Below, one piece after another: positions 50,343-59,390 of a DNA stretch of 64,000 nt. The translations under genes were made by a program, and so were the position numbers. The notes under the pieces are model-generated. The model searched no databases. It saw only the letters and a program-made list of their open reading frames with translations, and was not told where the DNA came from. This DNA comes from a virus: the IMG/VR virus record IMGVR_UViG_3300042261_000762, positions 40,108-104,107 of that record; one strand, written 5' to 3'. Every line of letters starts with the position of its first letter. Position 1 is the stretch's first letter.

Positions 50343-50561
50343 TTATTTTTCTTCCCAATTTTCTTCTCCATAAGGATCATTAATATATTTTGGAGGATCT
50401 ATTTCTTTATTCATAATTAAAGCAAGAATATCATCTAATCTTTGATTAATATTTTTTTCCATAAGTTCTAAACGTCTTATAACTCTTCTTGCACCAGAGT
50501 AAGCATCACAAGACTCATCTATTTTTTCAAATTCATCTATTATTTCATTAAAAGATTTCAC
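50343..50561 (-). CDS. Small CTS-like protein with C-terminal tag
   Basis: GTG start set by the promoter spacing of five bases. MKSFNEIIDEFEKID is CTS-like and the C-terminus is NDPYGEENWEEK. The helical middle (GARRVIRRLELMEK) is short. Confidence 0.62.
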   Translation of the reverse strand: MKSFNEIIDEFEKIDESCDAYSGARRVIRRLELMEKNINQRLDDILALIMNKEIDPPKYINDPYGEENWEEK

Positions 50562-50566
50562 GTTCC

Positions 50567-50578
50567 TATATATTAAAA
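50567..50578 (-). promoter_or_regulatory. Candidate phage promoter, leaderless type, minus strand
   Basis: Minus-strand TTTTAATATATA, then five bases, then the GTG at 50561. Confidence 0.55.
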
Positions 50579-50627
50579 TTATTTTTTAATTAATTATATA
50601 TCCCAACCCGGATCTTTTAAACACATA

Positions 50628-51734
50628 TCACATATCTTCTCTACAATCAGGACAAACTTGGTCTAACATTAAAGCATATGGATAACGTTCTCCACATATT
50701 CTACAATGAGTATAATCAAGTTCTCTATCTCTATCATCTAAATAATCCAATATCCCTCTATCAAATTCTTCCTTTTCCTTATCTTCGTTCCAGTTTTCTT
50801 CACCATAAGGATCTAAATCATTTTGATTTTCGAATATCTTAAATTTATTATCATTCAAATATTTTCTTTTATTATAGTCGTGAATTTTAAAAACTTCTTC
50901 CCAACTTATTATTCCTTCTTCTGGTCTTGATATCTCATCCGTTTTAATTTTTTTGAAAATATCAATCTCTTTAATAACAAAATCTTCCATTATTTTATCT
51001 CTCAATGTATCTTTTTCAAGACTATTAAAATATCTAGTTTTTTTCTTTCTATTATTTTCTATATTTTTATTTTTTTTAATCTTTTTAATTCTAGCTCTTC
51101 TGCTACCAGCAAAATATGGATCTTCTATTACGTCACTAGCAACACCAATAACATCTGGACGTCTGAATGTTGCAGAATCAGGACCTTTATTGAAAGAAGG
51201 ACCGGCATTTTGTTGATCGCTATGACCCATAGAACCATATCCTGTTACATTTCTATAATCAGAATACTCGTTTAGTGGACTTTGACACATTATAAAATCT
51301 TCTTTTGAAATTTTAAATATTTTCAATATATCTGAAAATTTTAAGTCTTGAAAATCCCCTTCTCCTTGCCAATCGCATACATATACTTTTATTCCAATTT
51401 TATCATCCATTACTAATTTCTTTTCTTCTTCGTTTAATGGAATAAAATCCCAGTCTGGAAGAGGGAAAAATTCAAATGAATATCCTTTTTCAAAACATTC
51501 ACCAACAGCCATTAAATAATCACATGCTTTTGTTCCTTGAAATCTAAATTGAATTATACCTCCTTCTTTATTAACCGGATTGGCGTCGTTGTGATAAGAA
51601 GAAAAATAATAAAACCCACCGTCTTTTAATGCTACTTTTTGAATATCAAATCCGTTTAATTCTTCCCATATTTCTTCACCATATGGGTCTATTTTATTTC
51701 TATCTTGTTCGAATAATTTGAATTTTTTTATCAT
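50628..51734 (-). CDS. CTS-like tagged protein, probable fusion
   Basis: MIKKFKLFEQDRNKI and DPYGEEIWEE form the start. Near residue 305 a second NKFKIFENQNDL followed by DPYGEENWNE repeats the CTS-plus-tag unit internally, as if a second gene lost its start codon and fused. The C-terminus is a zinc ribbon (CRICGERYPYALMLDQVCPDC). The middle (NVTGYGSMGHSDQQ, GPDSATFRRPDVIG) may derive from a virion protein. Confidence 0.66.
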   Translation of the reverse strand: MIKKFKLFEQDRNKIDPYGEEIWEELNGFDIQKVALKDGGFYYFSSYHNDANPVNKEGGIIQFRFQGTKACDYLMAVGECFEKGYSFEFFPLPDWDFIPLNEEEKKLVMDDKIGIKVYVCDWQGEGDFQDLKFSDILKIFKISKEDFIMCQSPLNEYSDYRNVTGYGSMGHSDQQNAGPSFNKGPDSATFRRPDVIGVASDVIEDPYFAGSRRARIKKIKKNKNIENNRKKKTRYFNSLEKDTLRDKIMEDFVIKEIDIFKKIKTDEISRPEEGIISWEEVFKIHDYNKRKYLNDNKFKIFENQNDLDPYGEENWNEDKEKEEFDRGILDYLDDRDRELDYTHCRICGERYPYALMLDQVCPDCREDM

Positions 51735-51748
51735 AAAATTAATTTTTT

Positions 51749-52414
51749 TTAAAATCTGTTATCTTCTCTAAAATATATTTCTTCTCTATGCATTAGCCAA
51801 TCGAAGTGTTCACTACACAAATAAGTTGTTAAATTATGTCTCATTTCAAATTCTCTATATTGTTCTTCTTCAAAATGTGGGTTCCACGGATTTTCTTCTC
51901 CTACTTTATGACTTGCCATATTTTGACAACCAACTATCATACATTTAACTCCTTTAACAGAACCTGGTAATTTATGTTCATCCCCCCAGTTTTCTTCCCC
52001 GTAAGGATCTATTTTATTTTTACCTCTTTTATATCTCTTATTCTCATCAATCTTATTTTCAATTCTTTTCTTCATTTTATTTATGAGTTCGTCTAATTGA
52101 AGAATAAAATTTTCTTTGGATGTTATGTTTGTTGTTTCTGTTTTTGTTTCATTCCCTCTTTCGTGTGATAATTGTAATGTATTTTGCCCGTGTAATTCAT
52201 AGAAATCGAAATTAAATCCCTTAAATTTAAATTCTATGGTTCTACCTATCTTTGGATAATCTGGATCAGCATCCATGTATGTAAAATTCTTAACTCCTCT
52301 TATATTTTTTATAAAATCGATGTAATCGTCAAATGGAAATTCATTCCAATCTTCCTCACCGTAAGGATCGATATTAGAGTCGATTTGTTCAAATATTTTA
52401 AATTTTCTTATCAC
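51749..52414 (-). CDS. CTS-like protein with two tags and a zinc-binding end
   Basis: MIRKFKIFEQIDSNI then DPYGEEDWNE; a second DPYGEENWGD near residue 138 starts a Cys/His-rich module (CMIVGCQ ... CSEHFDWL). A single small domain separates the tags. ATGA overlap with the gene upstream. Confidence 0.67.
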   Translation of the reverse strand: MIRKFKIFEQIDSNIDPYGEEDWNEFPFDDYIDFIKNIRGVKNFTYMDADPDYPKIGRTIEFKFKGFNFDFYELHGQNTLQLSHERGNETKTETTNITSKENFILQLDELINKMKKRIENKIDENKRYKRGKNKIDPYGEENWGDEHKLPGSVKGVKCMIVGCQNMASHKVGEENPWNPHFEEEQYREFEMRHNLTTYLCSEHFDWLMHREEIYFREDNRF

Positions 52415-53238
52415 TTAATTCTTTTTAATTTTTCTATTATTGGATCTATTCTTCTTTTAAGACCATATAAAATACTAGTCCCTTCAAAAGCGTCATTCCA
52501 AACATGGGCTATATATTTAATTCTAGCAATAGTTGCTTCGTCAATTTGACCATCACTCTTTTTCAAGAAAGATAAAATTTTCTTTTCTATTGTATCAGGT
52601 TTTGTATCTTTTAATAATTCAATAACTTCAGACATATTTTGTAATGTATCTAATAGATCAATAAATCCACTAACATCAGTGTGTACTGATTCTTGCGCCC
52701 ATTCACCTTCTACATAATTATATTTAAATTTTTTATTTTTATCTTTTTCTCCCCATTCTTCTTCACCATAAGGATCATGTGCTTGAATTTTTTTTCTTTC
52801 TTCTTCTTGTTCATCTTTATATTTTCTTGTAGCGACTGGATCTAATTCCAACATGTGTTCTGGAACTCCTTTTAATGTTCTTATAGTATCAGTTCTAGTT
52901 ATAGAATCCTTTTTACATCGTCCTTCTTCATCATAAATTAGATGCATAATTCCACTATAAACATCTAAAAATTCTATAGCATATGTATTTGTTTTAGATT
53001 TTGCAAATGGAATTTCAATATAACGATCTCTATCTATTCTATCGCCGATTCCTTGAAAAAAACTTCTACCTTTTTTTCTAGTTCCATATGAAATTTTACA
53101 TAATTTACCATCAAGTTCTTTATCGTTAGGATTATGATATATACAAATATCACCGCCATGAAATTTATGTTTATGAAAATGGTGTTCCAAACCCATTATT
53201 TTTACTTCTTCGTTATATTTCTGAAATTTCTTTATCAT
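52411..53238 (-). CDS. CTS-like protein with DPYGEE tag
   Basis: I choose the ATG at 53238 (MIKKFQKYNEEVK), which matches the family N-terminus and overlaps the preceding stop (ATGA); a TTG five codons upstream would lie in the tag of the previous gene. A barrel-like domain (FHGGDICIYHNPNDKELDG) is followed by DPYGEEEWGE near residue 163 and a helical C-terminus. Confidence 0.67.
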   Translation of the reverse strand: MIKKFQKYNEEVKIMGLEHHFHKHKFHGGDICIYHNPNDKELDGKLCKISYGTRKKGRSFFQGIGDRIDRDRYIEIPFAKSKTNTYAIEFLDVYSGIMHLIYDEEGRCKKDSITRTDTIRTLKGVPEHMLELDPVATRKYKDEQEEERKKIQAHDPYGEEEWGEKDKNKKFKYNYVEGEWAQESVHTDVSGFIDLLDTLQNMSEVIELLKDTKPDTIEKKILSFLKKSDGQIDEATIARIKYIAHVWNDAFEGTSILYGLKRRIDPIIEKLKRIK

Positions 53239-53376
53239 AAATTTTCTGACCAATCTTCTTCACCATAAGGATCAAAGATTTTATTTTTATTTTTTTATTT
53301 CTTCTAATTTTGTTCTTTGTTCATCGATGGCATTTTTCTTTTTTCTAAATATATTAAATTCTTCAAATGTTCTCAT
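53235..53376 (-). pseudogene. Small CTS-plus-tag gene with a frameshift at an A7 run
   Basis: The ATG at 53376 starts MRTFEEFNIFRKKKNAIDE, CTS-like, and meets a TAA after 29 codons. One base further in frame, after a run of seven A (53290-53296 as T on the plus strand), the sequence continues as NKNKIFDPYGEEDWSENL to a TGA overlapping the next ATG. Joined, it is a typical 47-residue CTS-plus-tag protein. Either an error, a mutation or slippage. Confidence 0.55.
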
Positions 53377-55901
53377 TATGTCCAATTTTTATTTACATAG
53401 TTATCAGTATAAATATTTCTATCTGCATTATCAGCCAATAATACTTTTTCAGCGTTAGCAATATAGTATTGATTTAATACATTCCTTATTTCATTATCTG
53501 GAATTATATCTGTTAATATTCTTAAATTAGTATATTTAATATTAGTTCCTTTTATTTCAATGTCAGATTCATGTGTGAAAGATTGATTTAACGTATCTGT
53601 GTACTTAACATCTTTAACAGTTATATAATCTGTTGATAAATTTCTAGACTCTTCTTGATTATCTACGGGTTTATATCCGGCACTTATTAAATAAGTATAT
53701 CCAGTTGAGTCCGCCCAATTTATAGATTCTACTTGATAAGAAGTAGGATTAAAGAACACTATATTATAATCATTTTCTCTTGTGTGCAAATTCAAAGATA
53801 ACGTTTGTTGTCTTTGATCTATGTTTATTACAAGAGAATACCAAATATTGGTCAATAGATTTACATTCTGTAATTTATAATATTGTTCATTTAATTGGAA
53901 ATTAATATCTTTTTTGAAATACCATAATCTATATCCTGTTTTAGTAGTTTCATCGTAATTATCTAATAACCAGAAATTAGTATTTTGATCAACGTTATAT
54001 AATTCTATAGCATTTTTATTCGGTTTTTCTGGTGTCCATCCATTATTGAAATTAAACCAACATATTATTGATCTGTTTGTTGATTCCGTAAAAGTATTAT
54101 CGGTCTTTTTATATACTATAGCAGTTTTTCCTATAGCCTTACTAAAATCATAATGACTCTTCGATACATCAAAATTACCATTTGTTATTAATTCTTGAAC
54201 TCTAATTACTTTATTATTAACAACGTAACGCATAGGATCAAAAGTAAATGGTTTGAATTGTTCGATATTAGCGATCATTTCTTCTTCATTTTTCTTTTCT
54301 GGGCCGAAGAGTTCGCTCATTGTAGTATTTTTTGTAAGAGTATCGAGTAAAGCTTTTGATTCTTCGTGTAAGTTTCTGATGTTTGCTTTTTGTTCGTATT
54401 TTTCTAATATTACTTTATAATAATATCCAGCGTTCATTACGTCTCTGAATACTTGTGCGTGTTTTATGTAATATAATCTATTTATAGGGCACATGAATAA
54501 TATGTCATTCTCTGAAGGACGTGCTGTTATTCCAAATTTACGTTTAAACTCATCTTTCAAAATATGAATTTCGAATGTATCAAAGAGATCAAGACTAAAT
54601 TGATTAAATTTAATCATGTTATCTGGGAATTTATTATCAGGCACAAGAACCTTTATTTTTTTCATATCAACTATATTGAATAATTGATATTCGTGTAATA
54701 TCATATCTTCACCATTTGAATCTGGATCTGTTAAATGATAATCAACTTCCCAAGCAAATATGTTATTAACATCATTTGCTAACTTATTAGCAAATGCCAT
54801 AATTTGTGTTATATCATATGGTTTCCATAATGTATCTGTGTTAGCTTGATTCTCTGCTGTCATTCCAGCCATAACTCCACCAGCTGGCACTGTTCCATTA
54901 GAACTTAAAGGGCTCGTGGAATAACAACTTAATCCTTGTGTCCAAAAATTCATATTTAGATCATATGGTGTCATCGCTCCTGTCGGAGTACCATTACCTG
55001 GTGCTATTCCATAAGATACTCCAGATGTAGTCGGAATATTAAATCCACAAGAATCTGTCGCTCCCGTTGATTGATTTATATAAGGTACTAAACAGTCTTG
55101 TCTTATTCCATATCTATTTGTTTTCAGATAATTAGCTGAAACGTTTTGAAAATTTCCAGTTAAAATAATATCATAAACGTTATTTGGTTGATCTGATTCT
55201 ATATATAATTTCACTTTATATTCAATTCTAGCAAACCTTAAATTATTAAATCTAAAAGTTGATATATTAGATTTTGTAAGTGGTTCCCATTTTGAATAAG
55301 TTCTTCCATTGTCTTGTGTAACTCTATACATAATATCAAGATTACCTGGATCATCCGCTATAATTTGAAAGTCACTCAAAGAGAATATTTTATAAATATC
55401 TTTTGGTATTAAGATAACTGCGTTGTCCTCTTCTGTGCCTCCAGACAGAGTAAAGGGTCCATCTGTATAATTGAATTCATAATCTCCATAAATAACCAAT
55501 GCTTGTGAGTATTGATCATCCCCAAAATAGATATTAGTTCTTGGGTGTTGTGCGTCATTCGCTCCATCGTCTACTCTCATTATAAAGAACTCAATATCAA
55601 AAGGAACATTCGGAAGACAAGTTATTCCGGTAATTGATTCTATTGGCATCATGTCACTCCAACAATCTTGACATCTAGCTCCTTCATTGTCATATTTATT
55701 TTGATATTTGAAAAATATCTTGACGTATTGCCATGTTTTTTCTCCTCTTATGATGTCAGTATATGCTCTTATATTTTTAACTCCTGTAATGGGAGCAGTT
55801 GGTCTAAGATACAACGTATTGTTTGTTGGGGACAAAATTTGATAACCAATGAAATTCATTGTAAAAGTGCCGTCATACATTTTATTTAAGAGATAATTCA
55901 T
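53376..55901 (-). CDS. Large virion structural protein with LamG-like domain
   Basis: The 841-aa protein has the character of a baseplate or fibre-attached structural protein: beta-rich, few Lys/Glu clusters, no enzyme motif. Residues about 620-760 (RSIICWFNFNNGW ... NIWYSLVINIDQRQQTLSL) fit a concanavalin/LamG-type carbohydrate-binding fold. No CTS. It is divergent from the fibre operon on the plus strand. Confidence 0.65.
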   Translation of the reverse strand: MNYLLNKMYDGTFTMNFIGYQILSPTNNTLYLRPTAPITGVKNIRAYTDIIRGEKTWQYVKIFFKYQNKYDNEGARCQDCWSDMMPIESITGITCLPNVPFDIEFFIMRVDDGANDAQHPRTNIYFGDDQYSQALVIYGDYEFNYTDGPFTLSGGTEEDNAVILIPKDIYKIFSLSDFQIIADDPGNLDIMYRVTQDNGRTYSKWEPLTKSNISTFRFNNLRFARIEYKVKLYIESDQPNNVYDIILTGNFQNVSANYLKTNRYGIRQDCLVPYINQSTGATDSCGFNIPTTSGVSYGIAPGNGTPTGAMTPYDLNMNFWTQGLSCYSTSPLSSNGTVPAGGVMAGMTAENQANTDTLWKPYDITQIMAFANKLANDVNNIFAWEVDYHLTDPDSNGEDMILHEYQLFNIVDMKKIKVLVPDNKFPDNMIKFNQFSLDLFDTFEIHILKDEFKRKFGITARPSENDILFMCPINRLYYIKHAQVFRDVMNAGYYYKVILEKYEQKANIRNLHEESKALLDTLTKNTTMSELFGPEKKNEEEMIANIEQFKPFTFDPMRYVVNNKVIRVQELITNGNFDVSKSHYDFSKAIGKTAIVYKKTDNTFTESTNRSIICWFNFNNGWTPEKPNKNAIELYNVDQNTNFWLLDNYDETTKTGYRLWYFKKDINFQLNEQYYKLQNVNLLTNIWYSLVINIDQRQQTLSLNLHTRENDYNIVFFNPTSYQVESINWADSTGYTYLISAGYKPVDNQEESRNLSTDYITVKDVKYTDTLNQSFTHESDIEIKGTNIKYTNLRILTDIIPDNEIRNVLNQYYIANAEKVLLADNADRNIYTDNYVNKNWT

Positions 55902-55924
55902 AATTTAAAAAAAGGCATTTTTAA

Positions 55925-55943
55925 TTTAATATATATATAAAAA
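55925..55943. promoter_or_regulatory. Candidate divergent phage promoters
   Basis: TTTAATATATA on the plus strand and TTTTTATATATATATT on the minus strand overlap here between the 841-aa gene and the plus-strand virion genes. Confidence 0.45.
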
Positions 55944-55973
55944 CAAGAAAACCAAAAAAATTAGTAAAGGATT

Positions 55974-56225
55974 ATGAATAATCTAAGGACTTTTGAAGAA
56001 TTTAAATGGCCTTTCAATTTTGGAAAGAAAAAGACAAATATTATAGATAATAATGATCCTTATAGTGAAGAAGTAGATGATCATGATAACGAAAAATCTT
56101 GGTATTATGAAGATCTACCGTCAAATGATTATAATAAAATACATTGTCCTTCATGCGGGAGTAGTGATACCTATGAAGAAAGATATGATTGGCATGTTTG
56201 CAATAACTGCAATAGTTGGTTTTAA
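55974..56225 (+). CDS. Small CTS-like zinc-ribbon protein with diverged tag
   Basis: MNNLRTFEEFKWPFNF is CTS-like, NDPYSEEVDD is a diverged tag, and CPSCGSSDT ... CNNCNSWF forms a zinc ribbon at the C-terminus. Confidence 0.66.
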   Translation: MNNLRTFEEFKWPFNFGKKKTNIIDNNDPYSEEVDDHDNEKSWYYEDLPSNDYNKIHCPSCGSSDTYEERYDWHVCNNCNSWF

Positions 56226-56244
56226 AAAAAAATAATATAGAAAT

Positions 56245-56472
56245 ATGAGAAAAAGCAATAAGAAACTTAAAACTTTTGAACAATTCGAAGAGGTTGAAGT
56301 TGTGATTGATAAAAAAAGATTAACTGGACTTATTGACATGGCCAAACCAGTTCTTGATGAGATAGCACAAATGGTTCAACAAGAAGACGAAAGAACAATT
56401 TCAGTTGAAATGTATAGTAGAATCGTGGCAGCGTCTGAAGCTTTGGAGGAACTTGCAATAATGTATAGATAA
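56245..56472 (+). CDS. Small CTS-like helical protein, 75 aa
   Basis: MRKSNKKLKTFEQFEEVEV is CTS-like with a basic start. The rest is helical (LTGLIDMAKPVLDEIAQMVQ) and similar in pattern to the small protein at 42431. No tag. Confidence 0.6.
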   Translation: MRKSNKKLKTFEQFEEVEVVIDKKRLTGLIDMAKPVLDEIAQMVQQEDERTISVEMYSRIVAASEALEELAIMYR

Positions 56473-56489
56473 AAAAATAAAATAAAAAA

Positions 56490-57689
56490 ATGCCATATAT
56501 ACAACCTAATATATTATTAACACCAACAGAAAAACTCATAAAACCATATGAGTGTGCTTTCATTGTTATTGAAGGACCTAATATGAAAGGCAAACTCAGC
56601 CTTGAAGGTTTGGAAATTAAATATGATTCTTTTTATTTATCTCAATTAACCTTGAATGAGAATTCTAAGGATCAACCTCTTATGTATGGATTTTTAGGAG
56701 AAAGTGTTACATATTTAATGATTAGGGCAAAATATATGCCTTTAGATCCTAACTGGGCATTAGAAACGGATCAGTATATTCAGTATTATTTTAAGGATGA
56801 TCCGGGTCAAGTAAGATCAATGAGCCAGCTTTTAGTATTAACTGGGAATAGTACTAATAGAATTCCACAAATATTTTTCAATAATCCTAGTACTAAATAT
56901 AAAGTTTATCTTGAGGTATTGATGGCAAATCTACCACAACCTGATCTTAAGAATTTGCAGCAATACACTAATAGTAGTTCATTCAGCGGATTATATTATA
57001 ATTCTATTATATCTGATGTTGTAAATTACATTTCGCCAACCTCAACTGGATCTACAGAACTTCAGATTATAGATATTAACAGTAATCCAGTTTTAATAAT
57101 ACCTTATGTGAATATAAGAACAGTATTAAAAGTAAATGCTACTACATTAATAATTGGTCTTGATACTGAAGAGAAAGTAAAATTGGAATTTTTAAGTGAA
57201 TTTAATTGTGATCAAGCAAATAGTAGAATAAATTGGGTATTAGAATTAACAAGAAGAAGATATTTAACGAAAACGGATCCTCCTATAGATACTACTTCTC
57301 CTGTTATTACTTGGAATGATGTTCTTTCTGGAACAACAACAGGAATAACCAGTGGAACTACTACTATTTACTTAATACCGTCTGGACAAACATATTCGGA
57401 AACAAATATAAAAGAAATATTTTTATCTGGTATAACTGATAATAGAGACGGAGAAATAAGTATATATGACGCTATAGTCGAAATGCACGAATTGAACGAT
57501 ATTGTTCCTACAACAGGGATAACAAATATAGGAACATACGAAATATATATTAGTGTTAGAGACATAGCTAATAATTGGTACTATGCCGACACTAGATACG
57601 TATCTATATATACGACAGAAGACAATATAATTGAAACCGGGTATTGGGATGATGACGGAATATGGATTGATATAATACCATGGTTCTAA
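56490..57689 (+). CDS. Virion structural protein with Ig-like C-terminal domain
   Basis: The 399-aa protein has a beta-rich N-terminal 250 residues and a C-terminal Ig/HYR-like domain (DTTSPVITWNDVLSG ... GTYEIYISVRDIANN), typical of surface or fibre proteins that contact host glycans. It starts the fibre-gene series on the plus strand. Confidence 0.65.
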   Translation: MPYIQPNILLTPTEKLIKPYECAFIVIEGPNMKGKLSLEGLEIKYDSFYLSQLTLNENSKDQPLMYGFLGESVTYLMIRAKYMPLDPNWALETDQYIQYYFKDDPGQVRSMSQLLVLTGNSTNRIPQIFFNNPSTKYKVYLEVLMANLPQPDLKNLQQYTNSSSFSGLYYNSIISDVVNYISPTSTGSTELQIIDINSNPVLIIPYVNIRTVLKVNATTLIIGLDTEEKVKLEFLSEFNCDQANSRINWVLELTRRRYLTKTDPPIDTTSPVITWNDVLSGTTTGITSGTTTIYLIPSGQTYSETNIKEIFLSGITDNRDGEISIYDAIVEMHELNDIVPTTGITNIGTYEIYISVRDIANNWYYADTRYVSIYTTEDNIIETGYWDDDGIWIDIIPWF

Positions 57690-57705
57690 AATAATTATAA
57701 AATGA

Positions 57706-58386
57706 ATGAGCGATTGGATATATTCAGGCGAAGATGGTTCATTAGTAAGGGCTAAACTAAATGAGCTCCACGATTACGTTTATGAAATACTAGAGGGAAC
57801 TAGTGGAAGTAGTGGCAAAAGTGGCACAAGCGGTAAAAGTGGCACAAGCGGTTCTTCAGGTAAATCTAGCTCATCTGGAATATCTGGGTCTTCAGGAACA
57901 TCTGGAACAAGTGGTACATCTGGAAGTTCTGGAGTTGATGGAAACTTTTATGGAACTTCAGGCACATCAGGGGTTAATGGGGAATTTTTAGGATCCAGTG
58001 GAACTAGTGGAATAAATGGAACCAGTGGAACTAGTGGAATAAATGGCACTAGCGGTACTAGCGGAATAAATGGCACTAGCGGTACTAGCGGAATAAATGG
58101 CACTAGTGGGTCTAGTGGCATAAGCGGAACTTCGGGCACTAGTGGAGATAGCGGCACTAGCGGAACTAATGGTTCGAGCGGGACTAGTGGTTTAACTGGA
58201 ACGAGTGGAACTAGTGGTTTAAGTGGAACTAGCGGGACAAATGGGACATCGGGTAGTTCTGGTAGTGGGAGTTCAGGAACGTCTCTTGTCACTAATGGAA
58301 TAACAACAATAACGGTTTTGACGCAAGCTCAATATGATGCCATAACAGAGCCTAATTTAACAACACTTTATATAATATCGGGATGA
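57706..58386 (+). CDS. Collagen-like (GTSGSSG) fibre protein
   Basis: A 30-residue N-terminal anchor (MSDWIYSGEDGSLVRAKLNE) is followed by about 150 residues of Gly-x-Ser/Gly-Thr-Ser triplets, a collagen-like triple-helix pattern, and a short C-terminal cap (TTITVLTQAQYDAI). Phage collagen-like fibres form trimeric rods. The ATGA overlap with the FISUMP gene suggests coupled assembly. Confidence 0.82.
   Translation: MSDWIYSGEDGSLVRAKLNELHDYVYEILEGTSGSSGKSGTSGKSGTSGSSGKSSSSGISGSSGTSGTSGTSGSSGVDGNFYGTSGTSGVNGEFLGSSGTSGINGTSGTSGINGTSGTSGINGTSGTSGINGTSGSSGISGTSGTSGDSGTSGTNGSSGTSGLTGTSGTSGLSGTSGTNGTSGSSGSGSSGTSLVTNGITTITVLTQAQYDAITEPNLTTLYIISG
57800..58275 (+). repeat. Collagen-like coding repeat
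   Basis: Nine-base units encoding Gly-Thr/Ser-Ser. Blocks such as GGAATAAATGGCACTAGCGGT recur several times. Confidence 0.85.
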
Positions 58387-59354
58387 AATTTTATTATAAT
58401 AATATATCTGGAGATACTGCTTATATGGGAAGTACTCTTGTTTCTAATTTTAAGATAGGAACAACTGAATCTGTAACAGATTATGATGGTAATGTTTATA
58501 CGATAATAAGAGTAGGAAAACAAAAATGGTTTCAACAAAATTTAAGAGTAACACATTTAAATGATGGTACTCTTATTACTAATTTAACTGGGGTAACAAC
58601 GCCTAATTCAATATTTTACTCTTGGTATAATAATAGTTATCAAACAGGAATAACTTATGGAGCTTTATATAGTGGATATGCAGCATTAGATTCTAATATA
58701 GCTCCAACTGGGTGTCATGTTCCAACAATAGAAGAGGTATCAGAATTATTTGATTATAAATTGAATGCAGGCGCTTTAAAAGAAACTGGATTTACATATT
58801 GGAATAGTCCTAATTCAGGTGCCACAAACTCTACTTATTTTACTGCTTTACCTGGCGGTTTAAGATGGCATGATGGAGATTTTTATTATATAAATATTGA
58901 TTGTAATTTATGGACTGCTTCTTTGTCAACATCTAGTGATTTGTGTTATTGGGGAGCTACCTATAGCACAAATGTCATGAATAGAGGACAATTTTATAAA
59001 AATGAAGGATTATCTATTAGATGTTTAAAAGATCAGGTTTTGAATAAGCCAACTGTTTCTATATCTATAAGTGACATAACTCAGAGCACGGTTGATGTAA
59101 CAATGACTATCGCATCGACTACAAGTGTCACTAGAAGAGGAGCTTGCTTTACTTACGGTACAGATAGAACTACGCCAACAACAACATTGAATAATGTATC
59201 TTTGAGTGGAACAGGAGATGGGACTTTTACATTTACAGTAACATTAGATGCAACGGGATTAATACATCCAAGAACTTATGATATAAGAGGATTTGCGCAA
59301 AATTCAGATGGTTTGGGATATAGTAATACAATTACATTTACTACATTATCATAA
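58383..59354 (+). CDS. FISUMP-domain fibre tip protein
   Basis: Residues 25-220 are a FISUMP domain (DYDGNVYTIIRVGKQKWF, APTGCHVPTIEEVSELFD, closing LSIRCLKDQ). A C-terminal fibronectin/Ig-like domain (TVSISISDITQSTVDVTMT) follows. Next to collagen-like rods it fits a receptor-binding tip. It may mimic host surface proteins, since this domain is common in Bacteroidota. Confidence 0.78.
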   Translation: MKFYYNNISGDTAYMGSTLVSNFKIGTTESVTDYDGNVYTIIRVGKQKWFQQNLRVTHLNDGTLITNLTGVTTPNSIFYSWYNNSYQTGITYGALYSGYAALDSNIAPTGCHVPTIEEVSELFDYKLNAGALKETGFTYWNSPNSGATNSTYFTALPGGLRWHDGDFYYINIDCNLWTASLSTSSDLCYWGATYSTNVMNRGQFYKNEGLSIRCLKDQVLNKPTVSISISDITQSTVDVTMTIASTTSVTRRGACFTYGTDRTTPTTTLNNVSLSGTGDGTFTFTVTLDATGLIHPRTYDIRGFAQNSDGLGYSNTITFTTLS

Positions 59355-59360
59355 TTAAAA

Positions 59361-59372
59361 TTTAATATATAA
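59361..59372 (+). promoter_or_regulatory. Candidate phage promoter
   Basis: TTTAATATATAA, 18 bases before the ATG at 59391. Confidence 0.5.
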
Positions 59373-59390
59373 AATAAAAATTTAAATAAA

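Noticed and set aside
57948-58292. Long minus-strand ORFs of VPLVPLxP repeats (also 60477-60773 and 63321-63935)
   Set aside because: They are the reverse complement of the GTSG collagen-like coding repeats; repeat DNA leaves the antisense frame open by chance.
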